DNA of 11,520 nt, taken from CAYPEZ01 sp964409985. GTDB lineage: Bacteria > Patescibacteriota > Minisyncoccia > Phycocordibacterales > UBA6899. The translations under genes were made by a program, and so were the position numbers. Shown in pieces: positions 1-4,431 of the stretch. The stretch's first letter is position 1, and every line of letters begins with the position of its first letter. Under the pieces are notes generated by a model. That model made no database searches. It had not been told where the DNA came from and was given only the letters and a program-made list of their open reading frames with translations. The DNA lies in assembly GCA_964409985.1 (NCBI GenBank), contig CAYPEZ010000029.1, positions 1 through 11,520 on the forward strand, in the 5' to 3' direction.

Positions 1-296
1 GTATTGTACTTCGGCTTATACTTGGCGATTTCTGCAAGTTCGTGCTGCTCTGTCTCTCTGGTGGTATCGCACTGTTCGTACCCGAAGTGAGTTACATCAG
101 GCCATTTTTTTTCACTGAGATGTTGGAGTAGCCGCCCGCGAATTCCTCCATCGGCAACAGATTTTCCAACGTAATAGATAGAGAGTTTACCATCTGCGGT
201 TTTTGCGCCACAGTAATACACTCCAATCGCAGTGGAATTCCAATCGCCTACCGTAGCGTTATCGAATGAGTATGGACCCTTGAATTGGTAGATCAT
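1..296 (-). CDS. GIY-YIG nuclease-like protein, 3' end cut by window edge
   Basis: 98 codons are visible, reading leftward from an ATG at 296; the stop codon lies outside the window. The protein carries the GIY-YIG signature in order: GVY at residues 25-27, YVG at 42-44, an Arg at 55, a Glu at 86 and an Asn at 98 inside a YKPKYN ending. The 12-residue Glu-to-Asn spacing matches the UvrC-type GIY-YIG fold. The domain begins near the N-terminus and little follows the Asn, so this is probably a small stand-alone single-domain protein. Family members cut DNA in repair, homing or restriction; which role applies here cannot be told. No good Shine-Dalgarno precedes the ATG. An extended -10 (TGCTATAAT) lies about 50 nt upstream. 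The gene is divergent from the toxin-antitoxin operon starting at 419. Confidence 0.8.
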   Translation of the reverse strand, partial: MIYQFKGPYSFDNATVGDWNSTAIGVYYCGAKTADGKLSIYYVGKSVADGGIRGRLLQHLSEKKWPDVTHFGYEQCDTTRETEQHELAEIAKYKPKYN

Positions 297-345
297 GACT
301 TTTGAGTTGGTTTGTAATTTGGTTCGACGAAGCCAATACTTAGGT

Positions 346-354
346 ATTATAGCA
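346..354 (-). promoter_or_regulatory. Extended -10 promoter for the GIY-YIG gene
   Basis: Read on the minus strand, the bases are TGCTATAAT, a consensus -10 hexamer with the TGn extension. The -35 region 17 nt upstream (TAGGTA) is weak, as is usual for extended -10 promoters. It would give a leader of roughly 40-45 nt before the ATG at 296. Confidence 0.5.
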
Positions 355-383
355 CACTGTGTATAAAGTACCTACATTTAATG

Positions 384-412
384 TTTACTTTCTTTACATA
401 GTTGTATATACT
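384..412 (+). promoter_or_regulatory. Leaderless promoter of the antitoxin operon
   Basis: TTTACT (384-389) and TATACT (407-412) are separated by 17 nt. Six nt (ACCCCT) then lead straight to the ATG at 419, so the expected transcription start is the A of the start codon. The adjacent HTH antitoxin would be the natural autoregulator, but no clear operator palindrome is seen. Confidence 0.6.
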
Positions 413-418
413 ACCCCT

Positions 419-1102
419 ATGAGCACCAAATATGCACCATTTATCAAAGCGCTTCGAATAGAGCGTGGGTTTTCGCAGTCTTTTGTAGGAGATAAACTTG
501 GGCTTTCAAGACCGTCATATACCGCCATTGAGACGGGATCACGGGAACTCACCCTCCCAGAGGCAGAAAAATTGGCAGAACTATTCGGTATTTCGATCGA
601 AGAGTTTACCCGCGCCATTGCTCCACAATATGAGAAGTATAAGCAGATGATCTTGGCATATCTGCAAACTCCCCTTTCAAAAGATGGGAGGATTCCAAAG
701 ACAAAACTGGCTAAACTGCTCTATCTTGCCGATTTTAGTTGGTACTACAACACAATGAAAAGCATGAGCGGGATGCAGTATCTTCGCCGTGCCTACGGCC
801 CTGTGCCTGACCCGTATTTTCGCGCCCTGACCGAATTGGAAGAAGAAGGAAAGATTGTGGTTGACCGCAAGGGCGATGCTTTGCTTGTATCCGCAGGTGA
901 GGGCGCATCCCGACAGAAACTCGACCTTCTCCAAAAAGACGAGTTTGAACTTATGAAAAAAATCGCAGTAAAATGGAAAGATAAACGCACGCAGGAAATC
1001 GTAAACTTCACTCATCAGCAGTTGCCATATCGGCTATGCTCCCCTGATGAGATTATCCCGTATGAGTTGATCACACAGGAAGACCCAGAGCATGTCTACT
1101 AA
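419..1102 (+). CDS. XRE-HTH plus Panacea (DUF4065) antitoxin
   Basis: A 227-residue protein. Residues about 7-60 form an XRE/Cro-type helix-turn-helix (FSQSFVGDKLGLSRPSYTAIE). Residues about 74-170 match the Panacea antitoxin domain (DUF4065, SocA-like), with the typical KLAKLLYLAD helix at 96-105 and the YGPV motif at 126-129. Panacea domains neutralise many unrelated toxins by direct binding, and HTH-fused forms usually repress their own operon. The next gene starts 11 nt before this one stops, which is classic antitoxin-toxin coupling. I chose ATG 419 rather than the in-frame GTG at 359 because the -10 box at 407-412 overlaps the longer version and fits leaderless initiation at 419. The domain assignment is by motif recognition; the antitoxin role is inferred from family and neighbour. 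Confidence 0.85.
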   Translation: MSTKYAPFIKALRIERGFSQSFVGDKLGLSRPSYTAIETGSRELTLPEAEKLAELFGISIEEFTRAIAPQYEKYKQMILAYLQTPLSKDGRIPKTKLAKLLYLADFSWYYNTMKSMSGMQYLRRAYGPVPDPYFRALTELEEEGKIVVDRKGDALLVSAGEGASRQKLDLLQKDEFELMKKIAVKWKDKRTQEIVNFTHQQLPYRLCSPDEIIPYELITQEDPEHVY

Positions 1103-1484
1103 TTATGCTGTCATTGTTGAGAAGTATGCCGAACGTCACTTCATTTCACGATTTGAAAAGAAGCACAAAAGCCATTGGGAAACGACATGGAACGCCGTTG
1201 AGGAAGAATTCAAGCGTATTGACGGGCTCCTTGGAGTAAACAGCATCGTCGAAATCATTATTGATGCGAGGGATATAAAAATCTGCAAAACCGAGTTTCG
1301 TGTGGCAGGCCCTGGACCATCACGACATGCATCGGGGAATAGATGCATCATTGCCGTCCACCACAGCACAAATAGTGTCCACGTGCTTTTGGTGTACAAC
1401 AAGACCGACCTTGGCGCGAACGAGACGGCGGAGTGGAAGTCTTTAGTAAAAGCGAACTACCCGCAATACGCTGGGTTCCTATAG
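1092..1484 (+). CDS. Putative RelE/HigB-like toxin of a Panacea TA pair
   Basis: A 130-residue protein starting inside the antitoxin gene (ATG at 1092; antitoxin stop at 1100-1102). The C-terminal half resembles the RelE/ParE-fold pattern: a basic strand with CKTEFRV (about residues 65-71), a strand rich in I and V (CIIAVHH), then VHVLLVYNKTDLG and a terminal helix with NETAEWKSLVKANYP. Toxins of this fold mostly cleave mRNA on the ribosome or attack gyrase; the sequence alone does not decide which. AGGA lies about 11 nt before the ATG, so translation is probably coupled to the antitoxin. Toxin identity rests on pattern and position rather than strong similarity, so another small Panacea-neutralised toxin is possible. 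Confidence 0.65.
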   Translation: MSTNYAVIVEKYAERHFISRFEKKHKSHWETTWNAVEEEFKRIDGLLGVNSIVEIIIDARDIKICKTEFRVAGPGPSRHASGNRCIIAVHHSTNSVHVLLVYNKTDLGANETAEWKSLVKANYPQYAGFL

Positions 1485-1488
1485 TTTT

Positions 1489-1956
1489 ATGGACGAGCAA
1501 ACAAGCCCTGCCGTAGAACCCGCAATAACCACTCCCGACCCCGTGGCGACCGACAACTCTGTTGTCGTGGAACCACCGCAGGCAGAGCCTGCTCCTCTCG
1601 CGGAAACGGCTCAAACCGTCACCCCAGAGGGAGTAGCGGAGGAACTCCCAGAAGCCCCAACGGCTCAAATGGGAAGAAATGAGCCGTTGCCCGCGCCTGT
1701 GGTCGCGTCCCCGCGGAGCGTGGCCCGGACTCTCCTCGACAAAGCCCGTGCGGTCATCCAGTCCCGCAAGCAAAAGAAACTCGAGAAGATCATGGGACTC
1801 TTTGCAAAGAAACCCAGCATCACCAACGACGAGGTCGAGAAACTCCTCCATGTCTCGGATGCAACCGCCACCCGCTACCTTTCACACCTCGAACAACAAG
1901 GACGCATCATGCAGACTGGAAAGACAGGCCACGCTGTCTCATATACTAAACGCTAG
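1489..1956 (+). CDS. Pro/Glu-rich winged-helix DNA-binding protein
   Basis: A 155-residue protein in two parts. Residues 1 to about 75 are low-complexity, rich in Pro, Ala, Glu, Thr and Val, and probably disordered. Residues about 93-155 form a DeoR-like winged helix: KKLEKIMGLFAKK, then the recognition-type segment ITNDEVEKLLHVSDATATRYLSHL and a wing near GRIMQTGKTGHAV. Similar short wHTH proteins with variable Pro-rich tails are common in Parcubacteria; I know of no defined role. It begins 4 nt after the toxin stop with no Shine-Dalgarno, so it is the third gene of the operon and may regulate it. A 30-nt repeat (1659-1688) sits in the coding sequence and encodes part of the TAQMGRNEP stretch, as if an element had been absorbed into the disordered region. 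Confidence 0.75.
   Translation: MDEQTSPAVEPAITTPDPVATDNSVVVEPPQAEPAPLAETAQTVTPEGVAEELPEAPTAQMGRNEPLPAPVVASPRSVARTLLDKARAVIQSRKQKKLEKIMGLFAKKPSITNDEVEKLLHVSDATATRYLSHLEQQGRIMQTGKTGHAVSYTKR
1658..1689. repeat. Hairpin repeat, copy 1 (inside the winged-helix gene)
   Basis: CAACGGCTCA pairs with TGAGCCGTTG across a 12-nt loop. The core at 1659-1688 matches copy 2 (1960-1989) at all but two of 30 positions. A half-copy, AACGGCTCAAA, also occurs at 1605-1615. Confidence 0.75.
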
Positions 1957-1957
1957 C

Positions 1958-1991
1958 CGAACGGCTCATTTGGGAAGAAATGAGCCGTTCG
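1958..1991. repeat. Hairpin repeat, copy 2, just after the winged-helix gene
   Basis: CGAACGGCTCATTT and its exact reverse complement form a 14-bp stem with the 6-nt loop GGGAAG, starting 2 nt after the stop at 1956. No T-run follows, so it is not a standard intrinsic terminator, although it could still slow polymerase, stabilise the 3' end or bind a protein. It is near-identical to copy 1, 300 nt upstream. Confidence 0.8.
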
Positions 1992-2314
1992 ACCTCTGGC
2001 GATCACCAACCTCTATTCGGAGAGATGGACAGACGACGGCGAACAAACACAAAGAGGAAGCGCCCTCGACTGGCGCATCAGCCACGAAAACGAGCACCTC
2101 CAACGACCACCAAACTCTCGATTCACACTTGCTCGTTTTCTGGCTGTGCGACAGTGCGCCCCACGGCAACCTCCATCCATATGCTACTCTTTTATTGGCG
2201 GGGTGGAAAAAATCAAGAGTCTGAGGTGCCGTTGGGGCGACGAGCGAAGCGAGCGGGGGTGCCGAGGGACTCGAAATAGGTTCGCGCAAAGGCAAGGATG
2301 ATTGGACAATTTAC

Positions 2315-2341
2315 AAAAACCGCCCTTTCGGGCCGGTTTTT
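2315..2341 (+). terminator. Intrinsic terminator-like hairpin
   Basis: AAAAACCG-CCC pairs with GGGCCGGTTTTT with one bulged base, around a short TTTC-type loop, and the 3' arm ends in a T-run. It could end transcription from the upstream operon. As the arms begin in A and end in T, it may work in both directions. Confidence 0.7.
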
Positions 2342-2347
2342 GTTTGC

Positions 2348-2498
2348 CCTCTCGAGTACCGTGCTTGAGCACGGTATGGGTAGGGATCGAAAACCGGAGC
2401 GATATTTTTGTTTGCGCCTTGCGCAAGGCAAAAATCGCGAGGTGGGGTCGCACAAAATTTCCGTCAGGAAATTTATGTGTGACCGATTTACCGAGAGG
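2348..2498. ncRNA. Candidate structured RNA with three hairpins and a closing helix
   Basis: CCTCTCG (2348-2354) is complementary to CGAGAGG (2492-2498) and could close a multibranch fold. Inside are three consecutive hairpins. 2357-2376 has an 8-bp stem and a TTGA loop. 2399-2438 combines GCG/CGC, ATTTTTG/CAAAAAT and TTGCGC/GCGCAA pairing around a CTT loop. 2446-2484 has about 17 bp with one bulged A and a GTCA loop. Terminator-like hairpins sit on both sides (2315-2341 and 2507-2540). No known RNA family was recognised, the strand is unknown and no clear promoter was found. The pairings are seen directly; the RNA role is inference. Confidence 0.45.
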
Positions 2499-2506
2499 AC
2501 ATTGAG

Positions 2507-2540
2507 ACAGAAAAACACCAACTGCTTGGTGTTTTTCTGT
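2507..2540. terminator. Bidirectional terminator-like hairpin
   Basis: A perfect 15-bp stem, ACAGAAAAACACCAA with its exact reverse complement, and a 4-nt CTGC loop. The 3' arm contains TTTTT on either strand. It bounds the structured segment at 2348-2498. Confidence 0.65.
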
Positions 2541-2673
2541 ATGATGCCAGACGAAGCCATCATGGTTTTTGATACAGAAGATGCTTTGTCGCTCGTGTTG
2601 TTTAGGCATTTTGTTTATTCTCGAAAAGAGTCTGCGTGTCAAAATATCCAAGGACCTTGCATGAGAACCACAG

Positions 2674-2700
2674 AAAAAAACCGGCAGTGAAGCCGGTTTT
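2674..2700 (-). terminator. Intrinsic terminator of the 2704-2991 gene
   Basis: AAAACCGGC and GCCGGTTTT (2677-2685 and 2692-2700) form a 9-bp stem with a 6-nt loop. Read on the minus strand the stem is followed by a run of seven T (2680-2674). It lies directly after the stop of the minus-strand gene. Confidence 0.85.
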
Positions 2701-2703
2701 GTA

Positions 2704-2991
2704 TTACGTTGCTACATGCGGAGGAAGTGATTCCTCTCGGTTGTGTTGTTTGAGTTCGTCGAGAGTATACATGGAGGTTGACCAAAGTACCCCTTGCATG
2801 AAACCAAGCCATCGAAACACCTTATCCATCTGCTCTGCTTGGATAAATATCTTCATTTGGGGAATCATGGTGAGAAGATGCTTCAACTGCTCCTGTTCTA
2901 CTTCTGAATCAGCAGATACGGAAGAAGCGACGTGTAGCCCGATTGCCATCTCGTACCGATCAAGAACCGTGAGGACTTTCTTGGGGGTCAT
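2704..2991 (-). CDS. Small conserved-type hypothetical protein
   Basis: A 95-residue soluble, mostly helical protein of unknown function. It has no signal peptide or membrane helix. The most distinctive part is the C-terminal third, KVFRWLGFMQGVLWSTSMYTLDELKQHNRE, a style of sequence I associate with uncharacterised Patescibacteria proteins, though I cannot name a family. I chose ATG 2991 because GAGGA precedes it by 4 nt. A longer frame would begin at a TTG (3051), but that TTG is the first three bases of a TTGACG -35 box and would place the promoter inside the gene. It has its own terminator and is divergent from the receiver gene at 3094; the two starts are about 100 nt apart. Confidence 0.65.
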   Translation of the reverse strand: MTPKKVLTVLDRYEMAIGLHVASSVSADSEVEQEQLKHLLTMIPQMKIFIQAEQMDKVFRWLGFMQGVLWSTSMYTLDELKQHNREESLPPHVAT

Positions 2992-3022
2992 AGTATCCTC
3001 TTTCAAATATGCTTCTGTGACG

Positions 3023-3051
3023 ACTTTACTGACTTTTTGGCCTACCGTCAA
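3023..3051 (-). promoter_or_regulatory. Promoter of the small hypothetical gene
   Basis: On the minus strand TTGACG (3051-3046) and TAAAGT (3028-3023) are 17 nt apart. This gives a leader of about 25 nt containing the GAGGA ribosome site before ATG 2991. It is the one promoter in the window that goes with a Shine-Dalgarno leader. Confidence 0.5.
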
Positions 3052-3081
3052 AGTGTGGATGAGGAACTTCTCTCGTGGGTG

Positions 3082-3087
3082 TATACT
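3082..3087 (+). promoter_or_regulatory. Leaderless -10 box of the receiver gene
   Basis: TATACT, then six nt (TCCTCC), then ATG at 3094. No good -35 was found at the usual distance. The spacing puts transcription start on the start codon. Confidence 0.5.
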
Positions 3088-3093
3088 TCCTCC

Positions 3094-3468
3094 ATGCCTA
3101 AAAAAGTCCTCGTAATTGAAGATGACGCATTTCTCTCAAGTCTCGTTGCGGAGAAACTCGCACAGACTGGATTTACCGTCGACACCACAATGTCTGGAAA
3201 AGAAGGTATTGAAAAAGCACACCAGGGGGTTGATTGTGTTCTCCTTGATGTCATGCTTCCAGACATGGGAGGCTTTGAGATTTTAGAGACGCTCAAAAAA
3301 GACCCAGCAACAAAAGACATTCCTGTCATTATCCTTTCTAATCTTGGTGGGAGAGAAGAGATCGAAAAAGGTATTTCACTTGGGGCCGCAACGTATCTCA
3401 TTAAATCAAATGTCCTCCCCCACGAGGTTGCAGAGATGGTCGAAGAACAATTGAAAGGAAAGGTGTAG
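3094..3468 (+). CDS. Stand-alone CheY-like response regulator receiver
   Basis: A 124-residue single receiver domain with no output domain. The acidic pocket is E9-D10-D11, the phospho-acceptor is D52 in VLLDVMLPD, the switch Ser is S82 in IILSN, and the conserved Lys is K104 in YLIKS, all at canonical spacing. It should accept phosphate from a histidine kinase and act through protein contacts; no kinase is encoded nearby. Single-receiver proteins of this type are frequent in CPR genomes, often linked to type IV pili or motility, but nothing local proves that. ATG 3094 gives the usual MPKKVLVIEDD start, whereas the longer frame from 3037 would run through the -10 box. It ends before the shared terminator at 3489-3515. 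Confidence 0.9.
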   Translation: MPKKVLVIEDDAFLSSLVAEKLAQTGFTVDTTMSGKEGIEKAHQGVDCVLLDVMLPDMGGFEILETLKKDPATKDIPVIILSNLGGREEIEKGISLGAATYLIKSNVLPHEVAEMVEEQLKGKV

Positions 3469-3488
3469 TTGGTCTAAGTCACATAAAC

Positions 3489-3515
3489 AAAAAACCTCCC
3501 GAACGGAGGTTTTTT
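3489..3515. terminator. Bidirectional terminator between the receiver gene and rpsT
   Basis: AAAAAACCTCC and GGAGGTTTTTT form an 11-bp stem around CGAAC, with T-runs in both directions. It sits between two convergent genes and can serve both. Confidence 0.9.
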
Positions 3516-3518
3516 GTA

Positions 3519-3779
3519 TTACTTCTTTTTTGTAACAAGAAGTTTCGCAACAAGAGACTTTCTTCGTGCTGCGGTGGCTTTTTTGATTACTCCGCGCTTT
3601 GCGGCTTTATCAATTGCTTTGTATGCAAGACGGGCGGCTGCTTCGCTTCCCTTTCCTGCTTTGACGGCATCTTGAACAGCACGGATGGCATTGTGCATCG
3701 TGCGTGTCCGTGTCTGGTTATAGACCCGCTTGCGGGCAGAGACACGAAGAGCGCGTGTTGCTGATGATGTAATTGGCAT
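3519..3779 (-). CDS. rpsT: 30S ribosomal protein S20
   Basis: An 86-residue, strongly basic helical protein, close to the usual length of S20 (about 88). It shows the family layout: a short N-terminus (MPITSSATRALRVSARKRVYNQ), a central helix with many Ala and Lys (AVQDAVKAGKGSEAAARLAYKAIDKAAKRG), then the conserved IKKATAARRKSLVAKL end. S20 binds 16S rRNA and helps assemble the small subunit. Single-gene unit, convergent with the receiver gene and divergent from ruvA. The ATG at 3779 is preceded by a -10 box at 6 nt and no Shine-Dalgarno, so the mRNA is probably leaderless. Confidence 0.92.
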   Translation of the reverse strand: MPITSSATRALRVSARKRVYNQTRTRTMHNAIRAVQDAVKAGKGSEAAARLAYKAIDKAAKRGVIKKATAARRKSLVAKLLVTKKK

Positions 3780-3785
3780 AGGGGG

Positions 3786-3814
3786 AGACTATCAAATACC
3801 CCTGTGTTTTGCAA
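3786..3814 (-). promoter_or_regulatory. Leaderless promoter of rpsT
   Basis: On the minus strand TTGCAA (3814-3809), 17 nt, TAGTCT (3791-3786), six nt (CCCCCT), then ATG at 3779. Both boxes are imperfect but the spacing is ideal. Confidence 0.5.
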
Positions 3815-3837
3815 GAAGGACACCCAGGAAGAAACCG

Positions 3838-3846
3838 TGCTATTCT
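3838..3846 (+). promoter_or_regulatory. Extended -10 leaderless promoter of ruvA
   Basis: TGCTATTCT has the TGn extension. Six nt (ATGGAG) separate it from ATG 3853. This supports 3853 over the ATG at 3847 as the true start. Confidence 0.5.
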
Positions 3847-3852
3847 ATGGAG

Positions 3853-4431
3853 ATGATTGGCTTTCTCAGTGGGAAGGTTTTGCGTGTGTTCCCCAAAGAC
3901 ATCCTTCTTAATGTCCACGGAGTCGGATATCGAGTGACTGTAACGGAACAGCTACGGTCAACAACGTCGGAAGGAGACGACCTTTCTCTCTTAACCCACC
4001 TCGCTGTACGCGAAGATGCAATGACCCTCTATGGATTTGAAGAAGAATCAGGCCTCGAGCTCTTTGAAATCCTCCTTTCTGTTTCAGGCATTGGCCCAAA
4101 AAGTGCGATGGCGATTGTTTCTGGAACAGACCCAGGAGCAATGAAACACGCTATTGCGCTTGGAGACACAGCATATCTGACTAAAATTTCAGGGGTTGGA
4201 AAAAAGAGTGCGGAAAAAATAATCCTTGAACTGCGAGACAAATTTCGTGATCTCCCTCTCTCAGATTCTACGTATGCGGGACAGCCCGAGCGTGAAGCAC
4301 TGGAGGCACTGGAGTCTCTCGGGTATACTATCCGTGATATCCGAGATGTTGTGCATACCATTGCTCGTCACCACACCGAGTCAAAGCAGATCATCGCGGA
4401 GGCCCTTAAGGCTCTTGGAAAACGCTCATGA
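3853..4431 (+). CDS. ruvA: Holliday junction branch-migration protein RuvA
   Basis: A 192-residue protein with the three RuvA domains in order: an N-terminal OB-fold (MIGFLSGKV, then HGVGYRV near 22-28 and LYGF near 58-61), tandem helix-hairpin-helix motifs (LLSVSGIGPKSAMAIVS and LTKISGVGKKSAEKIILEL), and a C-terminal RuvB-contact domain (EALEALESLGYTIRDI). RuvA tetramers bind four-way junctions and recruit the RuvB motor. Length is normal. The start at 3853 gives the family-typical MIG opening and fits the -10 spacing; upstream in-frame codons from 3730 overlap rpsT on the other strand. Its TGA overlaps the ATG of the 1076-residue surface protein (ATGA), so the two are probably co-transcribed and translationally coupled, an unusual partnership. 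No ruvB or ruvC is in the window. Confidence 0.95.
   Translation: MIGFLSGKVLRVFPKDILLNVHGVGYRVTVTEQLRSTTSEGDDLSLLTHLAVREDAMTLYGFEEESGLELFEILLSVSGIGPKSAMAIVSGTDPGAMKHAIALGDTAYLTKISGVGKKSAEKIILELRDKFRDLPLSDSTYAGQPEREALEALESLGYTIRDIRDVVHTIARHHTESKQIIAEALKALGKRS

Larger units (their letters stand above)
1992..2676. other. Long stretch without a convincing gene
   Basis: Open frames exist here on both strands, but none has a recognisable domain, a start signal or an arrangement that avoids the strong hairpins. 1992-2220 shows no structure that I can identify. 2224-2275 holds a G-rich segment with two GGTGCCG copies flanking a mirror repeat (CGAGCGA/AGCGAGC, 2241-2254). 2315-2540 is a dense cluster of hairpins, listed separately. 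2541-2676 has no clear feature. Confidence 0.6.

Noticed and set aside
359..418. In-frame GTG extension of the antitoxin (20 more residues)
   Set aside because: The extension covers the promoter boxes and would spoil the leaderless geometry. The added residues are hydrophobic and unlike an XRE N-terminus.
1605..1991. CRISPR-like spaced repeats
   Set aside because: There are only two full copies about 300 nt apart, with coding sequence between them and no regular spacers.
1679..2224. 181-codon frame overlapping the winged-helix gene
   Set aside because: It is a shadow of the real gene in another frame; its translation is Ser/Arg/Pro-rich with no domain.
1980..2279. 99-codon plus-strand frame after the winged-helix gene
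   Set aside because: It is an Arg/Pro/Thr-rich translation with no domain, starts within the hairpin repeat and ends in the mirror-repeat segment; it looks like chance.
2240..2290. Possible tRNA gene on the minus strand
   Set aside because: Only a T-loop-like string is present; there is no cloverleaf, acceptor stem or anticodon arm.
2184..2651. 155-codon minus-strand frame across the hairpin cluster
   Set aside because: It spans all the terminator-like hairpins, and its composition is not protein-like in any domain sense.
2541..2690. 49-codon plus-strand frame starting ATGATG after a hairpin
   Set aside because: It directly follows a terminator-like hairpin, has no start signal at the usual spacing, and its 3' end runs into the terminator at 2674-2700.
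2992..3051. TTG start at 3051 for the small minus-strand protein
   Set aside because: The TTG is part of a good -35/-10 pair with 17-nt spacing, and ATG 2991 has a GAGGA ribosome site.
3037..3093. Longer start for the receiver gene
   Set aside because: It would include the -10 box, and the added residues precede an already complete receiver domain.
3730..3852. Longer ruvA frame starting inside rpsT
   Set aside because: It overlaps rpsT on the other strand, and the family begins at MIG (3853).
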